NCBI RefSeq assembly: GCF_947502415.1
Contig: NZ_CANMZV010000005.1
Span: 124,001-188,000, forward strand
Direction: 5' to 3'
DNA: 64,000 nt
From: an uncultured Photobacterium sp.
GTDB lineage: Bacteria; Pseudomonadota; Gammaproteobacteria; Enterobacterales; Vibrionaceae
This document shows, piece after piece, positions 36,701 through 48,498 of this stretch. Below the pieces are notes generated by a model that saw only the letters and a list, made by a program, of their open reading frames with translations, was not told the DNA's origin and made no database searches. The translations under genes were made by a program, and so were the position numbers. Numbering within the stretch: position 1 is the stretch's first letter; every line of letters begins with the position of its first letter.

Positions 36701-38302
36701 TTAATGAACACAGCTGATATTTTCTAAGCGCTCCTTACGGGAGCGTTTTTTATTTCTGTACATTTTGCTATCAGCCCGTGAAAGAAAGTAATCCGGCCTG
36801 TCGCCTTGGCGATAGAAGGTGATTCCGACACTGGCACCGATTTGGATCTGGTAGTGGTTAATAAGGAATGGTTTGCTGGCAAGGGCAGACAGGTATTGCA
36901 CCAGTCTTTTAGACTCCTTTTCAGAACTCTTATTGAGCAGAATAACGAACTCATCTCCTGCCAGGCGGGCAAAGAAAGAGTGTTTATTGTCCAGAAGTGT
37001 TTCTACTCGGGCACAGAATCGTTGTAAGACCAGATCTCCCGCATGGTGGCCATAGCTATCATTAACGGCCTTAAAGTTATCGAGGTCGATAAACAGAAGG
37101 GCAGGAGCGGGGTGGCTTGGTAAGGTATTACTGATGGTTTTGTGGAGCTCTTCAATCAGGGCATAGCGGTTGGCGATACCTGTCAGGGTATCTTTCCTGG
37201 CCATTACCTCAGCTTTTTGCTCGGCTTTCTTTCTCCGTGAAATCTCTTTTTTCAACTGTCGGTTGACGTAAGAAAAATAAGCCGTGGCCAGAGATGTCAA
37301 TGCTAGCAATACACCACCGATGAGTACCCATACTTTTACTTTCTGCCACTCGATAGTACCTCGCAACGGATAAAGAAAACCTTCATCGATAGTTGTTTGC
37401 GGAATAATGTTCAACGCAGAAAGCTCATTGGCAATGGTTTGCCACCGGGCAGTGTTCATATGTCCGATTTCAACCAGCTCGGGCATAATCATCTGCGCGG
37501 CTGTTTTCAATTCAAATTCGAGGTGGGTCCGGCTTTTTTGAGGATGGTACTGCTGTTCGATAACGTTCAGTGTTTCGTCAATATGGTTTAGCGCGTAGTA
37601 CCAGCCTCTAATACTGGCAGCGAGGAAACCGTCAACAATGTTTGGTTTGGTATCTGCCAGCTCCTGATGGGTAAAGATAACGTCACTATAGAAACGGATG
37701 CCGTAGTCGGCAGGGTTGAATATCAGGGCTTCCTTAGCACGCTCTTTAAGGTAATAAGGCTCGTTGGTCAGATAACCGTTGAATGCATCGACTTTTCCGC
37801 TGAGCAGATCATTAATATCAGTTGAGGTGGTGACTTGTTCCAGATCTGTCAGGGCGATATGGTTTCGGTCGAGCAAAACAATTAATTCGGCATCTTCAAT
37901 ACCGGAGATCATCATTACACGCTTGCCAGTTAAGTCATGGATTGTCTGGATATCAGTGTCAGTCTTGGTCACTAAAACCGACGGTGATTGCTGGAAAATA
38001 GCACCCAGAGCGGTGACGGGAAAACCATGTCCGTACGCAACAAGCACTTCGGTATTTCCGACACCAAAATCAGCATTGCCCTTGAGAACTTCTTTGATTG
38101 GAACTTTGTTCGTGTTGCCAGCCACGATCATGACTTCTAGCCCTGCATCGCGATAAAAGCCTTTTTCTTTTGCCATATAGAAGCCTGCAAATTGGGCCTG
38201 ATGTAGCCAGCGAAGTTGTAGCGTTACATTTTCTACTGCCGCAGAGTAAGGAGCCAGGATGAGCAGGCTTAATGAAAGAAGCAGGTAAAGAAAATTTTTC
38301 AC
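36701..38302 (-). CDS. Periplasmic binding-protein (NMT1/THI5-like) domain fused to GGDEF
   Basis: About 533 residues from GTG 38302. Signal/anchor (FLYLLLSLSLLILAPYSA), then an NMT1/THI5-like binding domain (VTLQLRWLHQAQFAGFYMAKEKGFY, NADFGVGNTEVLV) to about residue 280. A second membrane span (WVLIGGVLLALTSLATAYF) follows, then a short basic linker and a GGDEF domain (KDTLTGIANRYAL, FIDLDNFKAVNDSYGH, signature RLAGDEF). So an external small molecule should control cyclic di-GMP synthesis. The RxxD inhibitory site is absent. An upstream GTG at 38398 adds 32 residues before the signal; neither has a good ribosome site. The ligand is unknown; the domain family includes pyrimidine-precursor binders. 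Confidence 0.85.
   Translation of the reverse strand: MKNFLYLLLSLSLLILAPYSAAVENVTLQLRWLHQAQFAGFYMAKEKGFYRDAGLEVMIVAGNTNKVPIKEVLKGNADFGVGNTEVLVAYGHGFPVTALGAIFQQSPSVLVTKTDTDIQTIHDLTGKRVMMISGIEDAELIVLLDRNHIALTDLEQVTTSTDINDLLSGKVDAFNGYLTNEPYYLKERAKEALIFNPADYGIRFYSDVIFTHQELADTKPNIVDGFLAASIRGWYYALNHIDETLNVIEQQYHPQKSRTHLEFELKTAAQMIMPELVEIGHMNTARWQTIANELSALNIIPQTTIDEGFLYPLRGTIEWQKVKVWVLIGGVLLALTSLATAYFSYVNRQLKKEISRRKKAEQKAEVMARKDTLTGIANRYALIEELHKTISNTLPSHPAPALLFIDLDNFKAVNDSYGHHAGDLVLQRFCARVETLLDNKHSFFARLAGDEFVILLNKSSEKESKRLVQYLSALASKPFLINHYQIQIGASVGITFYRQGDRPDYFLSRADSKMYRNKKRSRKERLENISCVH
36728..36751 (+). terminator. Terminator of the DUF2919 / exported-protein pair
   Basis: GCGCTCC-ttac-GGGAGCG followed by six T. 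It lies within the last codons of the convergent binding-protein/GGDEF gene. Confidence 0.8.
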
Positions 38303-38436
38303 AATATGCAATGGTTTGTATTTGGGCTTGCGCCAATTTTCGGTTACGAACGTGATGAAGTAAAGAGCAGATTTAATTTTTGATTGCAGAGGAAACACTC
38401 AATTATTTGGCTACTTGATAGTTATAATTAAGCCTT

Positions 38437-38469
38437 TATACCCAAGTATCATGAAGTCATCGGGTATAA
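38437..38469. other. Inverted repeat upstream of the Dyp peroxidase gene
   Basis: TATACCC and GGGTATA separated by about 19 bases, about 35-65 bases before the peroxidase start. Could be an operator or chance. Confidence 0.3.
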
Positions 38470-38502
38470 AATGTCAGTTAAAAATAATTAGGAGAAAGAA
38501 GT

Positions 38503-39399
38503 ATGGCTATTGCACAACCAGCAATTTTGCCGGAAGGCGGTCCGTTTGCTCTGTATGTTGTAATGAAAGTTGTTGGTGACAAGCCGGCTGTGATTGAGCA
38601 ATGTCAGGAACTCCATAATGTGCTGGAACAATTGAATGAACAGCAACCAGGGGCGGCATTACGTGCCAGTATCGCTTTTGGTAAGACTTTCTGGGAATCC
38701 TTAGATAAGGGATGCCCTGCTGGTTTTGATGATTTCAGCGCGTTGGGCGAAGGGGATATCACGGCACCGTCAACGGGAGGCGATATCCTTTTGCATATTA
38801 ACTCTAGCCGTCATGATCTTAATTTCTATACATTACGTCAGTTTTTGCAGCCGATTGTTCAAGAGGTTGAGGTATTGGATGAAACTTATGGTTACAAGTA
38901 CCTAGATTCCCGAGACATGACTGATTTTGTCGATGGGACGGAAAACCCGAAAACGGAAGAGTCTCGTCGTGATGTCGCATTAATCTCTGATGGTGAGTTT
39001 GTCGGTGGTAGTTTTGTGATGGTTCAGCGTTTCATTCACAATCTGCCAGCTTGGAATAAGATGGCAGTGGAAGCGCAGGAAAAAGTGATTGGCCGGACTA
39101 AGCCGGACTCCATTGAACTTGAAAATGTACCGGCTGATTCCCATGTTGGCAGGGTCGACATTAAAGAAGAAGGTAAAGGGCTGAAAATTGTTCGTCATAG
39201 CCTACCGTATGGCTCTGTAACGGGCGAACATGGCTTGTTGTTTATTGCTTATTGTCACACTCAGCATAACTTTAATGCGATGCTAGAGAGCATGTATGGT
39301 GAAACTGACGGTAAAACGGATGCTATGTTGCGTTTTACCCGTGCGGTAACGGGGGCGTATTTCTTTGCTCCATCACTAAATGTATTAAATGCGCTGTAA
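38503..39399 (+). CDS. Dyp-type (dye-decolorizing) heme peroxidase
   Basis: 298 residues, YfeX-like class of Dyp peroxidases. The distal GxxDG motif is DFVDGTENP (catalytic Asp144); the proximal heme ligand is His214 in ADSHVGRVD; the conserved arginine is in KIVRHSLPYG. No signal peptide, so cytoplasmic. Uses hydrogen peroxide; physiological substrate unknown. Ribosome site AGGAG precedes ATG 38503. Confidence 0.92.
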   Translation: MAIAQPAILPEGGPFALYVVMKVVGDKPAVIEQCQELHNVLEQLNEQQPGAALRASIAFGKTFWESLDKGCPAGFDDFSALGEGDITAPSTGGDILLHINSSRHDLNFYTLRQFLQPIVQEVEVLDETYGYKYLDSRDMTDFVDGTENPKTEESRRDVALISDGEFVGGSFVMVQRFIHNLPAWNKMAVEAQEKVIGRTKPDSIELENVPADSHVGRVDIKEEGKGLKIVRHSLPYGSVTGEHGLLFIAYCHTQHNFNAMLESMYGETDGKTDAMLRFTRAVTGAYFFAPSLNVLNAL

Positions 39400-39501
39400 G
39401 GCTGTAAGAGAGCAGGGTCCGATTAAAAATATCACCTCGGAAAGCTTGCTATATGAGTCTCGCTTTTAGATAGAGGGTATTTTGCCTTTTATTCTGTTCA
39501 T

Positions 39502-39533
39502 AAAAAAACGCAGCCCTTGGGCTGCGTTTTTAT
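39502..39533. terminator. Bidirectional terminator between the peroxidase gene and crr
   Basis: Stem AAAACGCAGCCC / GGGCTGCGTTTT with a two-base loop, A run and T run on the two sides. Confidence 0.9.
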
Positions 39534-39547
39534 TAAGGCTAAGCGTT

Positions 39548-40057
39548 TTACTTTTTGATGCGTAGAATTGGTGTTTCACCAACTGTTGTTGCGCCAGAAA
39601 GTTTGTTCAGCTCTTTGATTTCATCCATGTTAGAGATAACAACAGGAGTCAGAGTTGATTTTGCTTTCTCTTCCAGAAGTGCTAGATCGAACTCGATGAC
39701 AGCGTCACCAGCTTTAACAGTTTGGCCTTCCTCAGCGATGCGAGTGAAGCCTTCACCTTTCAGTTCAACAGTGTCGATACCGAAGTGAACGAATAGTTCG
39801 ATACCATCTTCAGACTCAATGGAGAAAGCGTGGTTAGTTTCGAAGATCTTGCCGATAGTACCGTTTACTGGTGCAACCATTTTGTTGCCAGCAGGTTTGA
39901 TAGCGATACCGTCACCAACGATTTTCTCTGCGAATACAACATCTGGCACATCTTCGATGTTTACGATTTCACCAGATAGTGGTGCGATGATTTCAATTGC
40001 ACCAGCTTCGTTGCTGTCGTCTGAAACCAGCTTCTTCAATTTGTCAAACAGACCCAT
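39548..40057 (-). CDS. crr: PTS glucose-specific IIA component (EIIA-Glc)
   Basis: 169 residues. Phosphorylated His91 ([10 protein letters not shown]) and helper His76 (NHAFSIES). It carries phosphate from HPr to glucose-type IIBC proteins and, depending on its phosphorylation, controls adenylate cyclase, FrsA (encoded here at 18.2 kb) and other transporters. Third gene of ptsH-ptsI-crr. Confidence 0.97.
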   Translation of the reverse strand: MGLFDKLKKLVSDDSNEAGAIEIIAPLSGEIVNIEDVPDVVFAEKIVGDGIAIKPAGNKMVAPVNGTIGKIFETNHAFSIESEDGIELFVHFGIDTVELKGEGFTRIAEEGQTVKAGDAVIEFDLALLEEKAKSTLTPVVISNMDEIKELNKLSGATTVGETPILRIKK

Positions 40058-40095
40058 ATCGTTGCTCCTAAGCGTTGTTATTCTATCTGCAGCTA

Positions 40096-41823
40096 TTAGC
40101 AGATGGTCTTTTCTGCGATGAATTTTTCTACGTGTGCTTCAATCTCAGCAGCAGTTGGCATAGCCAGTGCCTGCTCAGCCATAGCTTTTACGTCAGCAAA
40201 ATTCGCGTTGCGGATAACTTTCTTAATGCGTGGAATTGAAATTCCGCTCATGCTGAATTCGTCAAGGCCCATACCTAGTAGCAGTAGGGTTGCACGTTCG
40301 TCACCAGCAAGCTCTCCGCACATACCTGTCCACTTACCTTCTTTGTGAGAAGCATCGATTACTTGCTTGATCACTGTTAGAACAGCAGGTGATAGTGGGT
40401 TATATAGGTGAGAAATCAGCTCGTTACCACGGTCAACAGCAAGAGTATACTGGGTTAAGTCGTTAGTACCAATACTAAAGAATGCAACTTCTTTCGCCAG
40501 ATGGTGTGCAATTGCAGCAGCAGCAGGTGTTTCTACCATTACGCCGATTTCGATTGTCTCGTCGAATGCATGGCCTTCGGCACGAAGTTCAGCTTTGTAT
40601 TCTTCGATAGCAGCTTTCAGTTCGCGGATTTCTTCAACAGAGATAATCATCGGGAACATGATGCGAAGTTTACCGTGTGCAGATGCACGTAGGATTGCAC
40701 GTAGCTGGTCGCGTAGAATCTCACGACGGTCCAGGCTGATACGCACTGCACGCCAGCCAAGGAACGGGTTCATTTCTTTTGGCAGATCCATGTATGGTAG
40801 ATCTTTGTCACCACCGATATCCATAGTACGGATGATCACTGGCTCGCCGTGCATAGCTTCAGCAACGTCTTTGTACGCTTGGTATTGCTCTTCTTCAGTA
40901 GGAAGGGCATCGCGATCCATGAACAAGAATTCGGTACGGTAAAGGCCTACACCTTCACCACCGTTACGGTTAATACCGTCACAGTCTTTAACTGTACCGA
41001 TATTACCGCAAACTTCTACCTGCTTGCCGTCAAGCGTGATAGCCGGAAGATCTTTCAGTTTTGCAAGTTCTTCTTTTTCAGCCAGGTGTGCGTCACGGAT
41101 TGCTTTGAATTTGGTTAGCTCATCGTCAGATGGGTTGATCACAATCTTGTTGTTGATTGCGTCAAGGATCAGCATGTCGCCGTTCTTAACCTGAGCTGTG
41201 ATGTCGTTAGTACCTACGATTGCAGGTAGTTCTAAAGAACGTGCCATGATAGAGGTGTGTGAAGTACGACCACCGATATCTGTGATGAAGCCAAGCACGT
41301 AGTTTAGGTTGATTTGCGCAGTTTCAGAAGGCGTCAGGTCGTTAGCAACCAGAATTACTTCTTCATTGATAGCGCTAAGGTTAACGATGTTGATACCTAA
41401 TGCGTTTTTAACAAAACGGTTACCGATATCACGGATGTCGGTTGCACGTTCTTTTAGGTATTCGTCGTCAAGAGATTCTAGCGTTGTTGCCTGCTCTTCA
41501 ATGATTGAGTGAATCGCAAGTTCAGCAGATGCGTTGTTGTCTTTAATGAAGGCTATGATTTCTTCTTCTAGCTCTTCATCTTCCAGCAACATTATGTGGC
41601 CTTCAAAGATGGCTTCCTTCTCTTCACCGAAGGTCGCTCGTGCTTTTTCTTTGATTACTTCTAGTTGCTCAGAAGATTTTTTTCGAGCATCGAAGAAACG
41701 CTGAATTTCGTTCTCGATTTGGTCTGCAGCGATAGAAGTTTTGTTTAGAACAATCTCTTCTTCCTGCAGTAGTAGTGCTTTACCGAAAGCAATACCAGGA
41801 GATGCCAGGATACCTGAAATCAT
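40096..41823 (-). CDS. ptsI: PTS enzyme I (phosphoenolpyruvate-protein phosphotransferase)
   Basis: 575 residues. Active-site His189 in [16 protein letters not shown]-binding motifs [28 protein letters not shown] and the MCGELAGDE region are complete. First step of the PTS: phosphate from PEP to HPr. Between ptsH and crr. Confidence 0.97.
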   Translation of the reverse strand: MISGILASPGIAFGKALLLQEEEIVLNKTSIAADQIENEIQRFFDARKKSSEQLEVIKEKARATFGEEKEAIFEGHIMLLEDEELEEEIIAFIKDNNASAELAIHSIIEEQATTLESLDDEYLKERATDIRDIGNRFVKNALGINIVNLSAINEEVILVANDLTPSETAQINLNYVLGFITDIGGRTSHTSIMARSLELPAIVGTNDITAQVKNGDMLILDAINNKIVINPSDDELTKFKAIRDAHLAEKEELAKLKDLPAITLDGKQVEVCGNIGTVKDCDGINRNGGEGVGLYRTEFLFMDRDALPTEEEQYQAYKDVAEAMHGEPVIIRTMDIGGDKDLPYMDLPKEMNPFLGWRAVRISLDRREILRDQLRAILRASAHGKLRIMFPMIISVEEIRELKAAIEEYKAELRAEGHAFDETIEIGVMVETPAAAAIAHHLAKEVAFFSIGTNDLTQYTLAVDRGNELISHLYNPLSPAVLTVIKQVIDASHKEGKWTGMCGELAGDERATLLLLGMGLDEFSMSGISIPRIKKVIRNANFADVKAMAEQALAMPTAAEIEAHVEKFIAEKTIC

Positions 41824-41875
41824 AGCCTTACCTTAAATTAACTTAAAACTAGGGGAAGTAATAAACGACTGCGGA

Positions 41876-42133
41876 TTAGTGCAGTTCGTCCATTAGGGCA
41901 ACTAGGTGATCAACTGCTTGTTGTGCCTGAGCACCTTCAGCAGAGATAGTCACAAGCGTACCTTTTACCAGACCTAGAGTTTGTAGTTTGAATAGGCTTT
42001 TAGCGCTAGCGCTCTTACCGTTTGAAGTTACAGTGATGTCCGCGTCGAAAGCTTTTGCTTCTTTAACGAACTGAGCAGCTGGACGAGTGTGTAGACCGTT
42101 TTCTGCAGTGATCTCAACTTGCTTCTGATACAT
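41876..42133 (-). CDS. ptsH: PTS phosphocarrier HPr
   Basis: 85 residues. Phospho-carrier His15 ([11 protein letters not shown]) and Ser46 ([13 protein letters not shown]). Its ribosome-binding region reads GGGGTGA, four bases before the ATG, which is fully complementary to eight bases of the C-rich segment of the RNA gene at 15.27 kb. First gene of the pts operon. Confidence 0.97.
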   Translation of the reverse strand: MYQKQVEITAENGLHTRPAAQFVKEAKAFDADITVTSNGKSASAKSLFKLQTLGLVKGTLVTISAEGAQAQQAVDHLVALMDELH

Positions 42134-42385
42134 TTTTCACCCCGATTATAGATATAGTAGTATTTAATATTTAATTAACTGAAAGTAAGCTTAACGCGGA
42201 TAACATTAGCTTGCTAATCTGGAGTATAAACTACCCAACAGTTAGGCAATGTTGCTTAATCCAAGTCAATTTTTTGTGACATTTCTTGTTTTTGAGGCAT
42301 CAAAATGATGGATTATTGACCCTTTATTTTGATGCTTAAAATAAAATTCAACGGATTTATATTAAAGCTCAGTTCAAAATGCAAC
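42134..42385. other. ptsH upstream region
   Basis: About 250 AT-rich bases between ptsH and the cysK terminator. It must contain the pts promoter(s) for the minus strand (TTGACT and TTTATACT-like elements are present but not ideally spaced). No gene seen. Confidence 0.45.
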
Positions 42386-42413
42386 AAAAAACCCCCCTAT
42401 TGGGGGGCTTTTG
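42386..42413 (-). terminator. Terminator of cysK
   Basis: In the minus direction AAGCCCCCC-aata-GGGGGG followed by six T, 35 bases after the cysK stop. Confidence 0.9.
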
Positions 42414-42448
42414 AGCAACTATAAGAAACCCAATCTTTTAAAGTGTGA

Positions 42449-43417
42449 TCACTGTTGGGTTTCTTTTTCTGTAAACAGTCCGGCAAACAATGCAGTTGAT
42501 AGATAGCGCTCACCCGAACTTGGTAGTACAACAACAATGTTTTTGTCGGCATATTCCGGACGTTCGGCAATACGGTTGGCGGCAATAACCGCGGCACCGG
42601 ATGAAATACCTGCAAGAATCCCTTCTTCTTCCATTAGGCGTCGTGCCATATCAATGGAGTCTTCAGAGCTGACACGCTCTATTTCATCAATCAAATCTAA
42701 ATCGAGGTTACCCGGAATAAATCCTGCGCCGATCCCCTGGATTTTATGTGGAGCAGGTTGAACCTCTTCACCATTGAGGGTCTGGGTAATAACTGGAGAC
42801 TCAGATGGCTCTACGGCTACAGTTGTAATTGCTTTACCTTTCTGTTGTTTAATATAACGGCTTACGCCCGTTAACGTACCACCGGTACCGACACCGGATA
42901 CGAAGACATCAATTTCACCATCAGTTGCATCCCATACTTCCGGGCCAGTCGTTTTTTCGTGAATTTCCGGGTTGGCCGGGTTATTGAATTGCTGGAGAAG
43001 GAGGAATTTTGACGGATCCGAAGCAACGATCTCTTCTGCTTTTTCAATGGCACCTTTCATGCCTTTTGGTGCTTCAGTCAAAACAAGGTTAGCGCCGAGT
43101 GCTTTCAAGAGTTTCCTGCGCTCCAGGCTCATGCTTTCAGGCATTGTCAGGGTTAGTTTGTAGCCGCGTGCTGCTGCAACAAAAGCAAGGGCAATACCTG
43201 TGTTACCGCTGGTTGGTTCAACCAGTTCGACACCTTCTTTTAGGATGCCTTTCTTTTCGGCATCCCAAATCATATTGGCCCCGATACGGCATTTAACACT
43301 AAAGCTTGGATTTCGCGCCTCTATTTTGGCCAGTACATTACCTTTACTGACGCGGTTAAGACGAACTAGCGGGGTGTTACCAATAGTGAGGGAGTTATCT
43401 TCGTAAATTTTGCTCAT
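42449..43417 (-). CDS. cysK: Cysteine synthase A (O-acetylserine sulfhydrylase)
   Basis: 322 residues. PLP-binding Lys42 in [11 protein letters not shown], phosphate-binding [13 protein letters not shown] and [14 protein letters not shown] loops. Makes cysteine from O-acetylserine and sulfide. ATG 43417 gives the standard [20 protein letters not shown]; the frame is open 11 codons upstream. Followed upstream by cysZ on the same strand, as in E. coli. Confidence 0.96.
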   Translation of the reverse strand: MSKIYEDNSLTIGNTPLVRLNRVSKGNVLAKIEARNPSFSVKCRIGANMIWDAEKKGILKEGVELVEPTSGNTGIALAFVAAARGYKLTLTMPESMSLERRKLLKALGANLVLTEAPKGMKGAIEKAEEIVASDPSKFLLLQQFNNPANPEIHEKTTGPEVWDATDGEIDVFVSGVGTGGTLTGVSRYIKQQKGKAITTVAVEPSESPVITQTLNGEEVQPAPHKIQGIGAGFIPGNLDLDLIDEIERVSSEDSIDMARRLMEEEGILAGISSGAAVIAANRIAERPEYADKNIVVVLPSSGERYLSTALFAGLFTEKETQQ

Positions 43418-43568
43418 GCTTGTCGTTCCTTCGTAACGCGTTCTCAACAAATGACACTTAAAGCATAATCGGTCATGCCTGTTTGGAAAGTAATTTATTG
43501 TTATATCTTATTGTTATATAGGAAGAGGTGTTTTATGAGAGAGAGACGAGGTGCACTTTTGCAGGAGA

Positions 43569-43601
43569 AACAAAAAGCGGGAAACATTTTGCTACCCGCT
43601 T
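43569..43601 (-). terminator. Terminator of cysZ
   Basis: AAAAGCGGG / CCCGCTTTT with a 13-base loop, about 35 bases after the cysZ stop. Confidence 0.7.
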
Positions 43602-43635
43602 TTCTAATAGATGTGGTTCAGCTTGTTTGAGGGTA

Positions 43636-44397
43636 CTAGTGTAATCTGTACTTTTCGCGGTAGTTATCAACCCACATAGCGGTTGCGCCGCAAACGGCGA
43701 TAGGCATGACGAACAGGTTAAGTATTGGCGTCATAGTAAAGAGCATGACCAGGCTACCGAAGCTAAGTGACTTACCGCGTTTGACTTTCAGGGCATCGCG
43801 CATGGTCGTAAATGGTACTTTATGGTTGTCAAAAGGATAGTCAGCATATTGAATGCTCATCATCCACGCACTGAACAGAAACCATAATACCGGCCCGACA
43901 GTCTGGCCAATGGCTGGTATCCAGAGCAGGATCAGCAGGCCGAGTGCTTTAGGAAGGTAATATTTTAGCTTGACCCATTCGCGATGCATGATCCGCGGGA
44001 GATCTTTGAGAATTGCTGAAAATCCGACATTGGGTGCTGGCTCACCGGTGAGCTTGGCTTCAAGATGTTCAGCTAGCAGGCCGTTAAACGGGGCGGCAAT
44101 CCAGTTAGCGATGGTGCTGAAGAAATAAGAAAAGGTGACCAGCGTAGCGATGGCTATCAGAGGCCATAGTAAGTATGAGAGCCAATCGAGCCACTCTGGT
44201 AGGTATGCTATCCAGCTGTTGATCCAATCGCTAAGCTGGCTTAATACCAGAGTAAAAGCTGTGCCGAAAAGGAGGATGTTCACCAGCAGGGGCAAAAGAA
44301 CAAAACGGCGGGTACCAGGCTCTAGTGCGAGTGACATGCCCTTGAAGAAATACTGGGCACCGCTGACCGGGTGTTGGATGGCTGGTGATTGACGCAT
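43636..44397 (-). CDS. cysZ: CysZ sulfate transporter
   Basis: 253 residues with four or more hydrophobic segments; [13 protein letters not shown] start, [21 protein letters not shown] and the [19 protein letters not shown] signature. CysZ brings sulfate into the cell for cysteine synthesis. ATG 44397 has AAGGAG six bases upstream. Gene order cysZ-cysK-pts is conserved with enterobacteria. Confidence 0.94.
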   Translation of the reverse strand: MRQSPAIQHPVSGAQYFFKGMSLALEPGTRRFVLLPLLVNILLFGTAFTLVLSQLSDWINSWIAYLPEWLDWLSYLLWPLIAIATLVTFSYFFSTIANWIAAPFNGLLAEHLEAKLTGEPAPNVGFSAILKDLPRIMHREWVKLKYYLPKALGLLILLWIPAIGQTVGPVLWFLFSAWMMSIQYADYPFDNHKVPFTTMRDALKVKRGKSLSFGSLVMLFTMTPILNLFVMPIAVCGATAMWVDNYREKYRLH

Positions 44398-44807
44398 CTG
44401 ATTCTCCTTTATGAGCCTTTTCCGATACACAAATGTTGAATAATGAGAAAAGGATAGTGGGTGCATGTTAACGGTGTGCGGTGCATCGAATCAAATATCA
44501 TCGACATAATTGTGTGGATTAAAAGTAAAAAAGGGTAATACTTAGCCTGATTTTTATCCGATTTTGTGCTCAGCCACACTATCTTGCACGAATCGATATA
44601 ATCATCTTCTCTTTATGAATTGAGATTTGGTACATTAATAGAGATTCCTTTAATTATCTTCCTTGACTACAAGTGAGATAATTAAAGGAATCGATAGAGT
44701 TATTCGACGGTGTTCAGGGCTTAGTGGATTTTAGCCTTGAGCTGCCCGATGAATTATCGTGTGTCATTAGTCCCGTTATGGGTAACGAGTAAATTCAGAG
44801 TATTCAT
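44398..44807. other. Divergent region between cysZ and zipA
   Basis: About 410 bases. It contains the cysZ leader, a striking 17-bp perfect inverted repeat at 44643-44692 and the zipA leader. No gene seen. Confidence 0.55.
44643..44692. repeat. 17-bp perfect inverted repeat
   Basis: GATTCCTTTAATTATCT (44643-44659) and its exact complement AGATAATTAAAGGAATC (44676-44692), 16 bases apart. No T run follows either arm, so it is not a plain terminator. It lies about 115 bases before zipA. Confidence 0.85.
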
Positions 44808-45842
44808 ATGCAGGAATTGCGTCTGGTTCTTATTATTGTTGGCGCGCTGGCGATTGCAGCGTTACTGTTGCATGGCCTGTGGAGCAGCCGAAAGGAAAAG
44901 CCCGCCAAATTCAGCGAAAAGCCGCTGGGTAAGTTAGATGAATCATCAAAAACTGCCGATACAGATGGTTTTGGTGACGACGGGGTGGGTAGTGTGAGAG
45001 TGGTCTGCAATGATGAGCCGTCTCAGGAAAATATCCGAACGGCTCGAAAAGAACCGGAGCTGCACTTTGGTGACAAGATTCAGGCGGATCCGCTAATGGA
45101 TTCGGCGACTAGCGCTCTTAATGCAGATCCGGCTTTGGATTTACCTAAGATGTCAGCTCAGCAGGAAAAAGCCGTTCCGCCAGTCGAGCCCCAAGGTGCT
45201 GAACCGATTTCTGAACAAGCCGTATCACCTGCGATGCATGCTCTGCAATCACAAATTCACCAGCCGAAGCAGACAGAAACAAAGCAGGCGAGTGTAGAGT
45301 CAGAATTGCCTCAGCCGATGTTGAAAAATCCTGAAAAGGTGACAGTGGTTGAGCCGAAAATGCCGCAACCAGCTGAGCCTGAAGTTCAAGCAGAACCAGA
45401 ACCGACATTAGAGCCTGAGCCTCAATTACCTCCTGATTATCTGGTGCTAAATATTCATGCTCGTAATGGCGAAATACTGACTGGTGCGAAGCTATTTAAT
45501 TGCTTAGAGAAGAATAACATGTATTTTGGTGAGAATTCGGTCTATCACCGCCATGCTGATAGTGCCGGTACCGGGCCGACTCTTTTCTCTATCACCAATA
45601 TGGTTCACCCGGCTCACTTCCCTGAAGGCGGGGATGAGAGTTTTGAAACTCCGGGTATCGCTTTCTACCTGATGTTGCCTTGTCACGGCCGAGCGGATTA
45701 TAACTTCAATATGATGCTCCAAACGGTACAGCGCGTTGCTGATGAGCTTAGTGCGGATGTGCTTGATCATGAACGAGCAATGATCACTCCTCGCCGTATT
45801 GATGAGTACCGAGAAAAAGCAAAACTCTACACTCGGGCATAA
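44808..45842 (+). CDS. zipA: Cell division protein ZipA
   Basis: 344 residues. N-terminal membrane anchor (LRLVLIIVGALAIAALLLHGLW) facing the cytoplasm, a basic patch (SSRKEKP), a long proline/glutamate/glutamine-rich linker (about 95-210), and the C-terminal FtsZ-binding domain (DYLVLNIHARNGEILTGAKL to about 340). Tethers FtsZ to the membrane at septation. Adjacent to ligA as in enterobacteria. Confidence 0.95.
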   Translation: MQELRLVLIIVGALAIAALLLHGLWSSRKEKPAKFSEKPLGKLDESSKTADTDGFGDDGVGSVRVVCNDEPSQENIRTARKEPELHFGDKIQADPLMDSATSALNADPALDLPKMSAQQEKAVPPVEPQGAEPISEQAVSPAMHALQSQIHQPKQTETKQASVESELPQPMLKNPEKVTVVEPKMPQPAEPEVQAEPEPTLEPEPQLPPDYLVLNIHARNGEILTGAKLFNCLEKNNMYFGENSVYHRHADSAGTGPTLFSITNMVHPAHFPEGGDESFETPGIAFYLMLPCHGRADYNFNMMLQTVQRVADELSADVLDHERAMITPRRIDEYREKAKLYTRA

Positions 45843-47924
<2,082 letters not shown>

Positions 47925-47950
47925 TTAATAAAGTCTTGAGCTTTTAATAT

Positions 47951-47981
47951 TTGTGGTACATGGAAAAATCATGTGCCACAA
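47951..47981 (+). other. Hairpin after ligA
   Basis: TTGTGGTACATG and CATGTGCCACAA, 12 pairs with one G-U, seven-base loop. No T run because the tandem repeat begins at once. Probably the ligA transcription end. Confidence 0.6.
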
Positions 47982-48035
47982 TTATCTCTTATCTCTTATC
48001 TCTTATCTCTTATCTCTTATCTCTTATCTCTTATT
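47982..48035 (+). repeat. Heptanucleotide tandem repeat (TTATCTC)x7
   Basis: Seven perfect copies of TTATCTC (47982-48030) followed by a partial copy. Non-coding. Such arrays change copy number by slippage. Confidence 0.95.
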
Positions 48036-48498
48036 TGGCCGCGCAGTAAAAATATTCCTTTTAGTTGTTTTTCTTTTCCAAAATAGTTCGGAAAATCTTG
48101 TTTGATTGTGATGTTTATAACAATGAAACTAGTGATGGTTTCATTATTATTTTTAGAATAACATCACAAGGGTAATCATTACGCTTACTTAAGTGGTTGT
48201 TTTTGTTGTTCTTATTGTCAGGTTTGAAAGTGGGGTTTGAAAGGTATGATATTGATCACTTTAGCGGCAAAAATTTGTACTGCATCATATTTTTTAAATA
48301 ATAAATTAAGTTCTAATTGATGTTTTTCGATGCGAAAGTAGTCTAGTAACTGAAGTCAAACAGCAGTTCTGAATGAACTGAAAAATATGATTTAACTGGG
48401 TTTATTACTTAGTTGACATATTGGGAGATTTACTTGGTGTCTTCGGCGGCCAACCTAATAGACACCAGTATACAGCTAGTATTTTTAGGAGTTATTCC

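Larger units (their letters stand above)
47925..48498. other. Intergenic region between ligA and the porin gene
   Basis: About 570 AT-rich bases. It holds a hairpin (47951-47981), a heptanucleotide tandem repeat (47982-48030) and presumably a long regulated leader for the porin. No reliable gene; the porin frame is open from 48421 but its signal peptide starts at 48499. Confidence 0.55.

Noticed and set aside
47982..48035. CRISPR-like array
   Set aside because: The units are 7 bp with no spacers; it is a simple tandem repeat. No CRISPR or cas gene is seen anywhere in the window.
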